A stretch of 64,000 bases of DNA from Carex sylvatica (Eukaryota > Streptophyta > Magnoliopsida > Poales > Cyperaceae): the NCBI GenBank assembly GCA_964058845.1, contig CAXKVR010000140.1, positions 1 through 64,000 on the forward strand. The letters are read 5' to 3'. Below are positions 35,154 through 47,642 of the stretch, piece after piece (the stretch's first letter is position 1; every line of letters begins with the position of its first letter). Under the pieces are notes generated by a model, which was not told the origin of the DNA, did no database searches, and saw nothing but the letters and a program-made list of their open reading frames with translations. The position numbers and the translations under genes are program-made.

Positions 35154-37199
35154 TCAGCTTGTACTATGCACTTTCCACTTCTCAAAATCAGAAACAGGCA
35201 GCATGAATGAACTCGCATTGCGATGCCCGCCACCACCATATTCCTTAGAAAAAAAAATTAAGATAAGTGTTTGTTTTAATTAGTCACAATCCTAATTGCA
35301 TACCACCATCATATTCCTTGGAAAAAAATTATGATAAGTATGCTTTCTAATAAGTCACAATCCTAATTGCATGACAAGAAATCATGCTGAACTCTTAAAA
35401 GCATTGTAATTTGTGCTTACGCATAAGGGAACCAAGTATCTGTAAAAAAAATGACTCAGTCAAAATATACAATGCCACAAGGAAATAAAAATCAACATTC
35501 TGGCTGCGACTTGCGAAGCCAAGAAATGAGGATTATATTTACAATGGGACCGTAATGATCAAATTAGAATACGTAAAAATATTCTATTAGAGTAAGTTCC
35601 TTTTTCTTTTTCATTTTCTGTTTTGTTTGAGAAATAAAAATTGTTCAAGAGAGACTTGTTTGAAGAGAGAGAACAACCTGGGAAATAGGAGTAGTGTCTT
35701 CTGAATCTAAACTCCTAAGACTTATCTTAAGAAATTTGTCGTTCTTTAGCTCTGGAACCTTGTATACAACAGCCCCAATCCCCCTGAAATTTCAAGATCA
35801 AAACCTCCTGAATAACACGACTTGCGTATGATTATCAACAGAAAACTAGGAACAAAAAACAGTATGAAAATTAAGAGAATGAAGCAACAAATGAGGACAA
35901 TAATGACCTTAGATTTTGAGTTCGGCTCTTTTCGGCTAGTTGATTTCCAAGCTCACTCCTCAGATTTGAAATGGAATCAGCATCAACAGCCTGAAGATTA
36001 TTAATTAAAAATAAGATACTAAATTCCATAAACAAAAAATTAGTTGAATTTGACATTGTAAAATTGTACTTACCAGGCAATGTCCAAACTGCCCAGAGCC
36101 TAGTGAAATTTCATAGGACTTGTCAAGGCATTCATTTATTAAGTTCTGTTTATGTGCCAAAGAATCTTGTCCAAGAGAAATCACATGATCAGGATCTAGC
36201 TCCAATAACTGCCAAATAGAGCATTAATCAACTTTGGAAAAAAAAAAACGATAACAAATAATAATGAACCAATAAAATGGAAGAAGTGAGAAACATTTTA
36301 CCTGATTAAATAATAACGGGTTGATATTAACATTGAACTCCAAATTCATATCTTTTAAGCCGCTACTGAAGGCCTTGCTATGCAGAAGTTTCCACCTCCA
36401 AAGATCACCGTCTTCTATAAACTTGAAAAGTTTTTCTACTTTTTCGAGCTTGCTATCCGGTACAAACTTTATGTCAGATGTTGCTGCCCTCAATAATTTA
36501 TCTCTAAAGAAGTCAAATGCAATTGTGGCACCGCTTCTATTCATATCTATGATTTTTGTTACATTCTTTCCTGTTGCAGCATCATCCGATAATGTTTCTA
36601 GTGCCGTCTTATGGTGATCTAAGATGGTCACACTGAGAATGTATTATTAAAACACAAAGAATTACAAAACCTTAAGATTTAAGAAAAAGTTGAAATAGAT
36701 ACAGAGAGGCAGAGAGACAGAGCAGAGATACCTAGCAATTTTGGAAGACAAATCATTGATAAAACCTGGAGGGCCCGAAAAATCAAGGAGGTAAGCCTCG
36801 CTTATTTCATCTAAAGGGAGAGAATTACATCTGAAACAATAATAAAAAGAGCACAAGAATTTAGTAATAGGCAATTTGATAGTCACCCAGAACTATGTAA
36901 AAGAGAGGTGGATGAGCAAAGGAGTACCTAATTGGATCATAGACAGTGTTAGGGAAGAAAAGAGCAGGGGAGGAGATGGCGGAGAAGTAGAGGTGCGCCG
37001 CCAGCGCAGCAAATGCTCCGTCGGGGCAGGGGTAATGATAAAGAACAGCTGGTTTCTTCATGATTTCCATGGAAGCGCAAGCGGTGGTTAATAGATGGCG
37101 GCGAGCGACAGCCGCGAGAGAATGCGAAGGAGGCGATTTTATAGGAGACAGAAGGCGCAAATGGCGGATGAGGAAGTGCTTACAAGTACAAGACATCAA
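35154..37199 (-). CDS. DHH/DHHA1-family phosphoesterase-like protein
   Basis: Seven exons, right to left: 37199-36928, 36830-36732, 36632-36302, 36208-36074, 35990-35908, 35783-35678, 35243-35154, giving about 371 residues; all GT-AG and in phase. After an N-terminal stretch rich in Arg, Ser and Leu (about 1-45, possibly an organelle transit peptide; an internal Met at 37068 would omit it) comes YHYPCPDGAFAA, the first metal-binding motif. AYLLDFSGPPGF follows, then TILDHHKTA, the DHH motif. The C-terminus ends with GGGGHRNASSF, the DHHA1 substrate-binding signature. DHH proteins hydrolyse short oligonucleotides, cyclic dinucleotides or pyrophosphate; the plant member's substrate is not evident. 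The last acceptor (35243) is duplicated about 70 bp upstream in the intron. Confidence 0.85.
35231..35373. repeat. ~70-bp tandem duplication spanning an exon-7 splice acceptor
   Basis: CACCATATTCCTTAG...GATAAGTGT...TAGTCACAATCCTAATTGCAT (35231-35302) is followed by CATCATATTCCTTGG...GATAAGTAT...AAGTCACAATCCTAATTGCAT (to 35372). The copy reproduces the acceptor AG/GAATATG on the minus strand at 35317-35318. Confidence 0.75.
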
Positions 37200-37228
37200 T
37201 TTTTATTTTCTGCGATAGGCTCCGATAA

Positions 37229-37261
37229 GAGACTCTCTTCTCTTCTCTTCTCTTCTCTTCT
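37229..37261. repeat. (TCTTC)n microsatellite in the DHH gene promoter
   Basis: About six pentanucleotide units TCTTC just upstream of the minus-strand DHH gene. Confidence 0.75.
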
Positions 37262-38540
37262 CTGTTATGAATTTAGCCCAACCCAGCCCAGAACAGACTT
37301 ACGGGCCAGTTGGTCCGATGGGAATTCATATCACCTGTATCAAAGCAGCGTTTGAGTGTAAATCCAATCCGTTCGTTATATACTACCAGACTAGCATGCA
37401 TCTAAAAGAGGGAACCGCATGACAAGAAATTCCTGCCCACGGAGAAGCAAGGGATTCAGTTTTTTGAGGTTCTGTTTGGCTAAGAACTTCTCACGTGCAC
37501 AGTATTTTGACTATTTAAATTGAATTCGAATTTAAATTCATTCTCGTTCCCATCTAGCAGCCAAATAGAGCCTAAAAGAGACTTCGTATATTAAAGACGT
37601 GAATCAGATTTGATCCAAATTCTAATTGGATGTTCCAGAGTTAAACTCAAATAGCGTGTTAATGTGTTTTTTTAACTAAATGTCTGATAGAGGCTATCAA
37701 GTGTGAAATAGTGCGTTAATGTTAATGCAGAGGATGCAGACTCGTTTTGCTATGACTTTCTCATGCGTCAGACACAATTCTAGACTCAATGACGTTTTTC
37801 TTTGATGGAGTACCAAATATAGTTTATTTTAATTAATGATTTGAAATGCAATTTTTTCATGCATATAAAATATCACTGCATACTCCCTATTAAATATGCG
37901 AATTTTAAAATGAACTGTTGTTGAACCTTAAATAATTTGAGAATATGTCTATATAATTACCATACTAATTCCTTAGGTGAAAATAATATCTTAAAATCTT
38001 AATTTAAAAAAAAAATCACAAATAATGGACAGTTATTTTCATAAAATAAAATTCATGATAAAATTATACATAATGAAACCCTAGAAACCCGAAAGAGGTG
38101 AATTTTATATGAATTTTGAAGTTCTAGAGATAATTATGGCACATAATGGGATATCCTCAACAGAAATCCTAATCAATTCCTAAGTGTTCATGATGACGCC
38201 ATATTATATAACGAAAATCACTATTTTAAGTACGAAAAACGATAAAAAAAACCTATGCAAAAATAGCTATTTTTCTGAATTATTTACCACAAACGTATTT
38301 TTAGGTTATTTTGGCAAATTTATAGAAAGTTACGTATTTAGGTAAAAAAAACAGAGCAAAAATGTCATATTTAGGTTACTTCCGAAGATGGCATCAAAAT
38401 AGGGTATCACAAGGAAGTGCACAACATGCAAAATGGTGAAAAACGTAGAAAATTCGCTAAGTCATAAGCCTTACAGCCAAAGCCGAGTCCGCATACAGCT
38501 ACGTGAAGAGGCCGCACGAGTCCACAGATTCAATATGTGG
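37262..38540. other. Gene-free; possible small hAT- or PIF-like MITE at 37468-37576
   Basis: No gene. AGGTTCTGTTTGGCT at 37467 and AGCCAAATAGAGCCT at 37560 are inverted terminal repeats about 108 bp apart. TTAATGCAGAGGATGCAG near 37722 matches one end of the GCAGAGGATA MITE family. The rest is AT-rich. Confidence 0.4.
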
Positions 38541-39255
38541 ACTATTTTAATTGGATTAAATCTCAGCCGTTGACGCAAATTTTGAGCATAATCCTTCTAG
38601 AAGAACGCACCTACTTGACCTCCAAGTTTAGTGAGTTATTTTTGATAGAATCTACACATCATGGGTAGGCCCCATGCCCCCATGATCTCCCTCATCTCAC
38701 ACCGCTTTAGGAATACTATAAATACTCCTCTTATAATAGGATTTAATATGCATGTTTAATTGTGTTAAGTCCATAAATTAGATTAGATTAGAGAATAAAT
38801 TCTGGAGAAGAGAAAGGCAGCAATCGGAGCCGAGAAAGACGTCATCTAAGGAGGTAATAGTTCTTCAATCTTCAAGAGTTGTAGTTTATGTATTTCTTAT
38901 TTTATTCTATTTATTTTGCCATGGCTTTGAGAAGCTAATTTTCTCATCTCTAGGCTAAGGTTATATTGAATTTTTTATTATATTTTAGTATAATTTATAT
39001 TTTGTTTATGTTGATTTGAGATTTCTTTATGTTTTGAATTGTACTTATCGTATCCTTGCATACATAATTCTGTCTACTGTATATCAAATTCCTCCACATA
39101 CCAATAGGTGTAATGTCTTTGTATCTTAGTGTGAGTAGGATTACATTTAAGTACTTCGAACACTTCGTCTAACGAGGCTCGATAGCAGTTCAAAGACTAG
39201 GGTTAGAACCCAGTGGGCTCCCTTGGTATGATATCGTAAATCGTATATTCAATTT
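38540..39255 (+). other. Possible LTR-like promoter unit
   Basis: CTATAAATACTCCTC at about 38716-38730 is followed by a leader-like stretch and by GCCATGGCTTTGAGAAGCTA, ending near GGCTCCCTTGGTATGATATC. The style is that of a retroelement LTR plus leader, but no coding domain, second LTR or primer-binding site is visible. Low certainty. Confidence 0.25.
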
Positions 39256-39793
39256 ATATTAGAAATTACTTAGAAATAAGTAGGGTCTTTGGGATATTAA
39301 TTTGGAATATGATAAGATATGATCAATTGTGATGGTGTGAGGAAGACAATGACATACATTTTTTTTAGAGAGCTCAAAAATAAAGACAAGAGAATAGCAA
39401 GTTACAAATTCTGTCTTCCTCATTTCTACTTTAAACCAAAATAAAGACAACAGATCAGAGAGCTCAACCAGCAGCCTCCTTACCCAAATTTTTACCCTCT
39501 CCCCAAATCTGCCATTCTGATTTCCACTAGTCAATCTATACCACCTGGTACTAAGACTATTTTCAAAATTACTAGTACCAGTACCCCTCATCACTCTAGC
39601 AGTTAAGAGTTTTACTATAATTATTACAAAACATAGAGTTTATGACACAAAAGATCTATGTTTCAAAACTTAAATTTCTCTATCAAAGTACTACTACATA
39701 TTCTCATCATTTTCCACTGGTGTGGTGCTACCCTATCTTCATCACTACCAATCAACCGAGATTCAGGAATGGATTGCTTGTCCTACCTCTTCC

Positions 39794-41582
39794 TTAGTAG
39801 ACTATTCTCTGCTTGATATCTACATTTGACACAACACTTTGCTCTTGCTCGTCCTCTTCAATCTTACTAATCATCTCACCAAGTTGAGAGAATAATTTAG
39901 CACCATCTGAATGGTTCATGTACAACCTTATCGTCTCCAGTACTGATACTAGTGGAGAATTTGCAACTTGAACAGGTATAACAGAAGGCACCAAAAACGG
40001 GTGCACCAAAAGCTGAGAAATGCTCTACCTGTCGTTGCGATTCCACGCCAGGCACCATTTCATGAGGTCAATAAGCCAAGGGTTTGGTAACGATGGGTAT
40101 GATATGTGGTGATTTTTATTGGTAATCACTCTGAATTTGGAACGGATGGTGTTGTAATATACAAATAGGGGTTTACCATATACCATTGAATAGAAGATGC
40201 AACTGATGGACCATATATCAGAGGGACAATCACATTTAATAGTGTTGTCATTTGCGTCTTTTTCGTTGCATAGAAATGCTTATGGTGACATGTAGTTCAA
40301 TGTGCCAACCTGTGAGTCACGTTGAATGTTAGCGGTATCATCCATCATGGCCTTAACAATGCCAAAATCAATCAACTTTAGGGCACCACGCATCAGTAAA
40401 AAGTTGGTCGGTTTCAAATCTGAGTGCATTATATTCTCTTCATGAATTGTATTTACTGGATCAGGCATTTGCTTCCACTAAAACCTAAGCAAGATCTCAT
40501 CTATGCACATGGTATATTTATTGGATTCTCTCTATTTTCGGGAGATCATACATGCGAGGTCTATCTCTACATACTCTAGAATGATATTTATGTAGTGATC
40601 TTCTTTTATTTTTCCTTCAATTTTAGTTAAGCTTTCTAAAAACATTAAACTTTTATCTATAATCTCATAATCTATTAATTGTATGATGTTTCTCTTCCCC
40701 TTGAGCCTATTTAAATAATCGATCTCTTGGTAAAACCCAATTACGGTGAGATAATTTTTCCCCTTGAGTTTGATCTTTTTCAAGGAGTATATGATAAAAT
40801 CAATAGATATAATCTCGTACACCACACTGCCTCTTGAGCAAATTTACCAAGCTTCCGGTACAATTTACGGTTGACCTCAAAACACACATATGGGTCATTC
40901 CCCTTTTTCTTCAAGGTCTTTTATTTTCCTCCTTTCTTGTCACTTTTTCGGTTGTTGGTACTTGAGATGGTTTGGAGACTTGTTTTGTCTCCTTGCTATC
41001 ATCAAGAATGTTTTATGAATTCACTATGTTGTTTTGACATGATTGTCCTGAATGGAGAGATACTTTGGTGGTGCAAGAGAAGTGCATGACTTAGCTATGG
41101 TTTGTCAGCCTGATTTTGTTATTGTTCTGATTTCGGGTATGTACTTCCCGTTTTTGGGTTGCATTAGATGTCTCTATTTTTGTTATGAGATTTAGGATAT
41201 TCGGATTTTGATCTTCTCCTGACAATCTGAGGGACTGCATGTTCGATGTCTAGTATCTTTTTAGCATTAGGCTTTGAATTTTTTTTTTTTTGCCACCCTC
41301 ACGTAGAAGAAGGTAAGAGGAGTAGTGAGGAGGAGCCGCCAGAAGAGGAGATGAGATCTCTCTTTCCAACAGTAGGTAGGTGAACATTTAAAAGAGGAAA
41401 GAAGTCTCGTTGTTTTTGTTGTTCTCTACTGTTCTGAATAGCATCACTATTATCAAGTATTTGACTAGGAATTTTATCCAACCTCCCACAAATCTTTTTA
41501 TGTGAAAGAGGCAAAACCATAAATTGGGTATTGAGAGTAACCATGGGAAACAAGGGTTTTGACTTTTTGACGATGTCATACT
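39794..41582 (-). pseudogene. Processed pseudogene of MPS1/TTK spindle-checkpoint kinase
   Basis: Minus-strand reading, with frame shifts, gives consecutive pieces of a plant MPS1 kinase without introns. They are SSSGGSSS near 41320, then NDPYVCFEVNRKLYRKLGK at about 40840-40905, [81 protein letters not shown], and the C-terminal DIWSISCIF and HPFLVPSV. The HSDLKPTN catalytic loop and DFG are still legible. It is broken by a frameshift near 40818, stops near 40530 and 40470, and a stop at 40280-40282 replacing the Glu of the SPEAF motif. Spliced structure spread over several kinase subdomains without introns implies retroposition. 39260-39790 may be its 3'-UTR copy. No function is expected. 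Confidence 0.85.
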
Positions 41583-43080
41583 TATAACATTATGAATTGC
41601 AGGTCGATCGAAATATCAAAAATCTTTTAAATCGCATGAAGCATAAACCTTAGGCGCCTGTGGACAGTGACAGTATCGTATGCGGGGTCACCTTATGGGA
41701 CAATCTACATCGTATGTGGCAGCGATAGTGTCGTATGCGAGTAGAGAGACGTTGAAATTATACTTTACTTAATTTAGAAGGAGATGACCTAAACCCTAGA
41801 GGCTCTCTATATATGTTTACTTCTGTGATTTAATTATAACTAGCGATGCCACCTCAAAACTAGACTAGTATATGTTGTTAAATATTTAATATATTATCTA
41901 TGTGGATCGGCATCCAACACTACTACACGGTAGGATCATGCGCTTGTGATCTGAACGAAAGTAGAATTAGGATATAAAGGGTATATTATATATACTGGAA
42001 GTTAGTAGTACTAATTTGATTCATCAGTTCACATATACATCCACGTGGACGGTGACACATATAGTATAACGTATCTGCATGACCGCATATACGGGACTGC
42101 ATGACATTTTGAACGCAATAGCAGACTGCATACGCATATTCGCCGCATATGTAGTCCATGCTATGCATTTAAAAACACTAATTTTGATGATTTGTTGAAG
42201 CATGATGTTGTATTGCGCAATTTAATTTTGAATACTTTATTGAGAATTTCTTTATGTTTTATATTTTAAATTTGAGGGAGATTTAAATATGTTATGTCTT
42301 TCGTGTATCATTCATATCTTATGTTTTTATTTTTGTTTTTCAATTCAAACAATCAATATGAACTACTGAATATTTCTGTAATAAAATATGATTGGATACT
42401 AAATTTTATATTGTTTGAATATTTTTTACTATTTATTTAGATAGATTTTTTTTTTTATGATCAAGAATTTGTTAAAAACATTGATTTTCTAAGGAATGCT
42501 GGACTTTTTCATTACTTTCGAAAATTTAGAAAAATGATTATTCTTGTTAACTTTGCCGTCTTTATTCGCCTTTGTTATTGGTCATTGTTATAATCATTTT
42601 GCTAATCTAATTTTTAATTGATCTTTTCAATGATCAGATAACAAATTCACTAGCAAAATTTTCGCTACAAAATTTTCTCTATAAAATGATAATAATTATC
42701 GCATGTTATTGTTACTTGATTTTATTTAATTTTTATTAATAATTATTAATAAAAATAACTGTAGTTTTTTATAAAAAGAAGATTAACTGTACTAAATATT
42801 AAATATTTTAAAAAATTTATATGATTTCTTGTAACTATTTTAAGATACAATATTTTCATAGATATTAGTTTTCATAAATTAATTTGTAGATATTTGATAT
42901 TCCTACATCACATTCACTTTACCATGCCACAACCGAACACATGAGTTCGAGAATAATTTTTTGAAGGCATTTTAAGCTACGCAAAATTTATATTTTAAGA
43001 AATTGAGGAAACTTCATAAATATGATAAAAAAGGACTAAAAACATGATGACATTGTAAAAAAATACATACTTACATTGAT
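41583..43080. other. Gene-free
   Basis: AT-rich sequence with no supported coding frame. GTATCGTATGCGGGG / GTGTCGTATGCGAG near 41675 and 41729 are a short imperfect repeat (about 55 bp apart). Confidence 0.4.
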
Positions 43081-43082
43081 AC

Positions 43083-43257
43083 GTATCCGCTCAGGTACCT
43101 GAAGTGCAATTTAAAAGAACGAACGGTCCAGATTAATCTCAGTTGGACCAAACTCAATTCAAAACCGGTTGGGACATAGGAGATATGCTTTGAGATTTGT
43201 GCCACATGAAAAGAACGGTTAAGATTTGTCTTGCACCTCAGGTATCTGGAGTGATAC
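43083..43257. mobile_element. MITE, GCAGAGGATA-related family (diverged termini)
   Basis: GTATCCGCTCAGGTACCTGAAG at the left and CACCTCAGGTATCTGGAGTGATAC at the right are inverted. Inside, GAACGAACGGTCCAGATTAA mirrors AAGAACGGTTAAGATT. The core TTTGAGATTTGTGCCACATG matches the family core. It lies about 190 bp upstream of the H4 promoter element. Confidence 0.55.
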
Positions 43258-43429
43258 GGATTCTGTACTTAGATGCCTACGGACTTTCAAGTTTCAACAA
43301 CAAAAAAAAAAAACCTTTATACTGGAAACTAGAGATTTCTGAGTGCGCGCCGAACAGGTTCGTGGAAATATTCCAAGGACCCAGCTGTCCAAACTTTACC
43401 CTTGTTTCTGAGAATCACGTGCAGTCCTT

Positions 43430-43447
43430 CCACGTCATCGATCCGCG
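43430..43447 (+). promoter_or_regulatory. Plant histone type I promoter element
   Basis: CCACGTCATCGATCCGCG is an exact match to the plant histone type I element: hexamer ACGTCA joined to the reverse octamer GATCCGCG. It drives S-phase and meristem expression of H3 and H4 genes. It lies about 280 bp upstream of the H4 ATG. CCAATCCA at about 43487 may add a CCAAT-type site. Confidence 0.9.
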
Positions 43448-43453
43448 ACATAG

Positions 43454-44023
<570 letters not shown>

Positions 44024-44169
44024 GCAGGGTTGTTTAGCTGTTAGGAAATATAGTTGTGTTAGAATTTCAACGTGGCTTATTTTGTGGTTGCATTGTTAAA
44101 AAAATGTTCTTGTGTGCGTGTATGATCTGGATCTATGCTATTAAATGAAATAGATGGTATAATATCATT

Positions 44170-46120
44170 TGACCAATTGTTCGTCGAGTGTCTCTATTTG
44201 AATGTTTTTGACTGACCAGTGACTTTATTTTCTTGGAATCAGTTGACTCTGCCTCTCAGTGTTGCAATCTGGTGTGTTGTGTGTTGAAATCTACCTTATT
44301 TTTTATGATGATTTGGGATCTGAATTGTTCAATTAGATTCAATTTGGTTTGAGGTGGAATGTATGAATTTTTTTTAATATTCATCTCAAAAGTCAAAACA
44401 TATCTATCAGTTTAGATCTAAACTTAAATTTTGAGTTATTTTAGGCGATATGAATTTGTGATGGCTCCTCGCTTCCAAGTGCAAGTTTAATTCATATCAC
44501 ATCTAAATAATTCAAATTTTGAATTATATTTGAACTAGAGCATTTCATTTTGAAATGAATCGATTCAGAATTATATGATCGGATTGTTTGGATCTGAACT
44601 GAAAATTTGAGTTAAGTGGACCTGGCCTCTTTGATTGCAAACCATCCTATCATACTATGAACCAATTCGTTTGGAGATAAAATGTACGGCCCTTCAAATT
44701 TTCGTGGCCAATCCGGTCAGAATCTTGCAATTCTCTGATTCGGAAGGAACAAAAATCTCTGAACAAGTCTGCGGAACTTTGTATGTAGATTTTTGTTCGC
44801 CAATGGAAGTTTAAATTAATTAGATAATTTTATCCGAGTAGAACTAGGATGTTCTTAAATTTACCAAAATTTTTTGGTAAACTCAAGTCTAAAATCCATC
44901 TAATTGTTTTCAAATAATAAATTTGAATTGTTGAAATTCGTTTATCTTACAAGTGATTTGTTTACATGTAAATTTTTTTAAATTTTTTTTTTTTTTTGTA
45001 AAGTCAAGTGGTTAAAAAAATAAATGCATTAAAATTAATTTATTAATTTTTTAATTTTGATCGTCTGATTTTATACTAAATTAATTTGAATGTTTAAAAT
45101 TTTCACATGTAAACATATCACTTGTAGTTGTAAGGTAGGCGGATTATAACAGTTTAAATTTGTTATTTAAAGTTGATTCAATAAATTTTAAACTTGAATT
45201 CACTGAAAATTTAGTTAGCTTAGGAATACCCTAGTTTTACTCATTTTATCCCTTCCAAAGTTGCATTCAAAAGTTAACTAAAATCATCATCATAGCATCG
45301 TAGATTTTATTTTGCTGCTAGCTATGGCCTATGGGCTAGGGCATTGAAAAAGCCTATTAATAAATATTCAATCATAACAAATGGCATTCAAAACAGTGTT
45401 CGATGGTCCCGTTTATTGTTCCCGCTTTTTATGAATAAAATAAGATAAAGATGTTTATTAGCGTCATAAAAAAAAATCATGATTTATAAAGAATGCATTG
45501 AACACCGTATATTTTGTTAATTTTATGGTCCGGAGAAAATCAAGAATTAGTCATTGACAATTGAAAAACCAAATAATGTGTTATACATACTGTATCATAA
45601 ATACATTAAAGAGGGAGGTTATGGATGTACAACGCACACTAGTCGTACCATAACTTTATATTTTCATTTCGAAAATTTAAATATTCAATCCAAACCCCTT
45701 AATATAATAATATACTTGATACCAAATTTTATATGGTTTTAATTTTAATTTTTTTATTAAATAGGTAGAAGAATCAATTGATGTAAAGATTCTGAATCAT
45801 ATATACGAAATGAGAGATCTTCCATTTATTTAAAAAAAAATTCTAAAAATTTAAAATTTAGTCACAAAAATATGAAGCTACATTAAAAGACCCATGTGCA
45901 TAGTAGTATACCGTGATATACAATTTGAATAAAAATATATCATACAATAATAATCTAATTAAAAAAAAAAATACTGAATGAAACGACTGATTAAAAAAGA
46001 AACTGAATCAAACGAGTGATTATATTACATTAAAAGGATAAGACGCACGTTAGTAAGTTCAACCGCAGACCCAATAACCCAAACATTAACAAGTCTTCTC
46101 CCTGAAGTAACTAAAATTTT
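44170..46120. other. Gene-free; one diverged MITE-like stretch near 44590-44770
   Basis: No gene. GAAAATTTGAGTTAAG (44600) and AAAATGTACGGCCCTTCAAATTTTCGTGGCCAA (about 44677-44710, written here as a family core) resemble the GCAGAGGATA MITE family but termini are lost. Imperfect inverted phrases around 44930-45170 (AATTTGAATTGTTGAAATTCG against AACAGTTTAAATTTG, and ACATGTAAATTTTTTTAAA against TTTAAAATTTTCACATGT) suggest a further foldback. Confidence 0.35.
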
Positions 46121-46125
46121 AAATT

Positions 46126-46226
46126 TGGGTCCTAACCGTTCGATCAGAATCCAGCCAAGGTGAAATGTACATATCCGCTTTAATATTTGTGCCAAAGCAG
46201 ATCGGACGGTTATCCCAGGACCTTTT
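46126..46226. mobile_element. MITE, short copy of the GCAGAGGATA family
   Basis: GGGTCCTAACCGTTCGATC and GATCGGACGGTTATCCCAGGACC are inverted ends about 100 bp apart. The core CTTTAATATTTGTGCCAAAG matches the core at 18540, 56510 and 60640. Confidence 0.6.
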
Positions 46227-46340
46227 CCTATACTTTTTGTTTTCCCATTGCCAATCCCACCTGCACTGAGGGCACCTCGCTACCAAGTGCCAGTTGCAAT
46301 CAATCAACCACCGACTCTCCCCCTTTCCCACTCGGAACGC

Positions 46341-46502
46341 TATCCTCTGCGGAGTATCTGTGCGGAGATTTTAATCTGGTCCGTTCGTTTTGATCGGACG
46401 GATCAGATCATATCTCAAAATTTAGGCCCCTCTGATCTGGTCCGTCCGATCAAAACGAACGGACCAGATTAAAAGCTCCGCACAGCTCCTCCGCAGAGGA
46501 TA
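46341..46502. mobile_element. MITE with ~70-bp near-perfect arms
   Basis: The left arm TATCCTCTGCGGAG... and right arm ...CTCCGCAGAGGATA are inverted with about five mismatches over 70 bp, including the run CTGGTCCGTTCGTTTTGATC. Both ends finish in TA, compatible with a TA target site. It can form a strong hairpin and lies about 115 bp upstream of the ATG at 46617, so it may be in that gene's promoter or leader. Confidence 0.8.
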
Positions 46503-46616
46503 CTCTCCCTTTCCCTTTCTTTCCATTCCTCCGCGTTTCAGCCACTCCCCTCCTCTCCTCTCCTCTCCATCCCTGCCATGATCTCCTCCAACGGACCCAT
46601 GCTCTGATCCAATGCA

Positions 46617-47642
46617 ATGCTACCTCCTGCCCAACTCGCTATTTTAGCCGCGTCGGTTGTTCTCTTCGTCCCCATGGGTCTCGCCGGGTGGCATCTCAGT
46701 CGTACCAAAATGCTCTTCTTTAGCGGCATTCTCTTTATTTTTCTCTTCGCCGCTGTACACCTCACCCCTTACTTCCTCTCCGCTTCTCACCTCCTGCTCG
46801 CCTCCGTTTTATTCCCTTCCCCTCCCCCTTATTCTCTCCTTCCCCCTTCCTCCTGTCTACCTTTTCTTCATCGCATTTCCTGGACCCGTGCACCTGATCC
46901 TGTCTGGTCGTGGGACCGATCTGCCCCTGTACACTCCTGTGGTTTCCAGTCTATATCCAATAGAGATGCGTCCATTTTGCTTAACGGGTCGTGGATTCTG
47001 GTTGCAGGTGATTCACAAGCCCGGTTACTAGTACTTGCTTTGTTACGATTGCTGCTTGACCCGGCATCTCTGGCCTCCATCGAGCCTGATTTATTTAAAC
47101 GGCACAGCGATTACCACATTGCCATTGCCGACCGAGGGATCAAAATTGATTTTCTTTGGGCGCCCTATGAGAGAAACATAACGGATCTACTTGTTCGAGA
47201 GATCCAGCCTGTGCCGCGATATCCGGATGTGATGGTTCTTGGGTCAGGTCTTTGGCATATGTTACATGTCACAAATTCATCCCATTACGGTGAATCGGTG
47301 AGCCGTATTAAGGAGGCAGTGTTTTCTTTGCACTCACCTGTGCTGCCTCATATGTTCTGGCTTGGTTTGCCGACTCTGATCAAATCAAAACTGAATACTG
47401 ACGAGAAGCGAGAGAGGATGAGTAATGCCATGTTGGAGGCATATAGGCGGGAAGTGGCCAGGACTAAGATCCTGCGCCAGTCGGGTGGGCCCCTTGTGTT
47501 GTTAGATGTTTGGTTGTTGAGTCAAGGTTGTGGGGCCCAGTGTACAGATGACGGGATGCATTATGATGGTGTGGTGTACAATGCGGCTTTGCAAATAATG
47601 CTCAATGCTTTGGTGATTGAGTCACAGCAAAGAATTGAATAA
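46617..47642 (+). CDS. Membrane-anchored SGNH hydrolase / PC-esterase-like protein
   Basis: Intronless, 341 residues. Two or three hydrophobic helices at the N-terminus (about 6-24, 32-53 and possibly 57-66) are followed by a proline/serine-rich stretch and a soluble SGNH-type domain. The nucleophile motif is VAGDSQARLL (Gly131-Asp132-Ser133). A GSGLWHML block may hold the oxyanion Gly/Asn equivalent. The C-terminal catalytic pair is DDGMHY (Asp312, His315). GDS near the start and DxxH near the end are typical of the PC-esterase/Cas1p-CASD1 and TBL groups, which move or remove acetyl groups on glycans in the Golgi. Substrate not predictable. The start at 46617 precedes the first membrane helix; upstream ATGs at 46578 and 46599 are out of frame or blocked by nearby stops. 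Confidence 0.75.
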   Translation: MLPPAQLAILAASVVLFVPMGLAGWHLSRTKMLFFSGILFIFLFAAVHLTPYFLSASHLLLASVLFPSPPPYSLLPPSSCLPFLHRISWTRAPDPVWSWDRSAPVHSCGFQSISNRDASILLNGSWILVAGDSQARLLVLALLRLLLDPASLASIEPDLFKRHSDYHIAIADRGIKIDFLWAPYERNITDLLVREIQPVPRYPDVMVLGSGLWHMLHVTNSSHYGESVSRIKEAVFSLHSPVLPHMFWLGLPTLIKSKLNTDEKRERMSNAMLEAYRREVARTKILRQSGGPLVLLDVWLLSQGCGAQCTDDGMHYDGVVYNAALQIMLNALVIESQQRIE

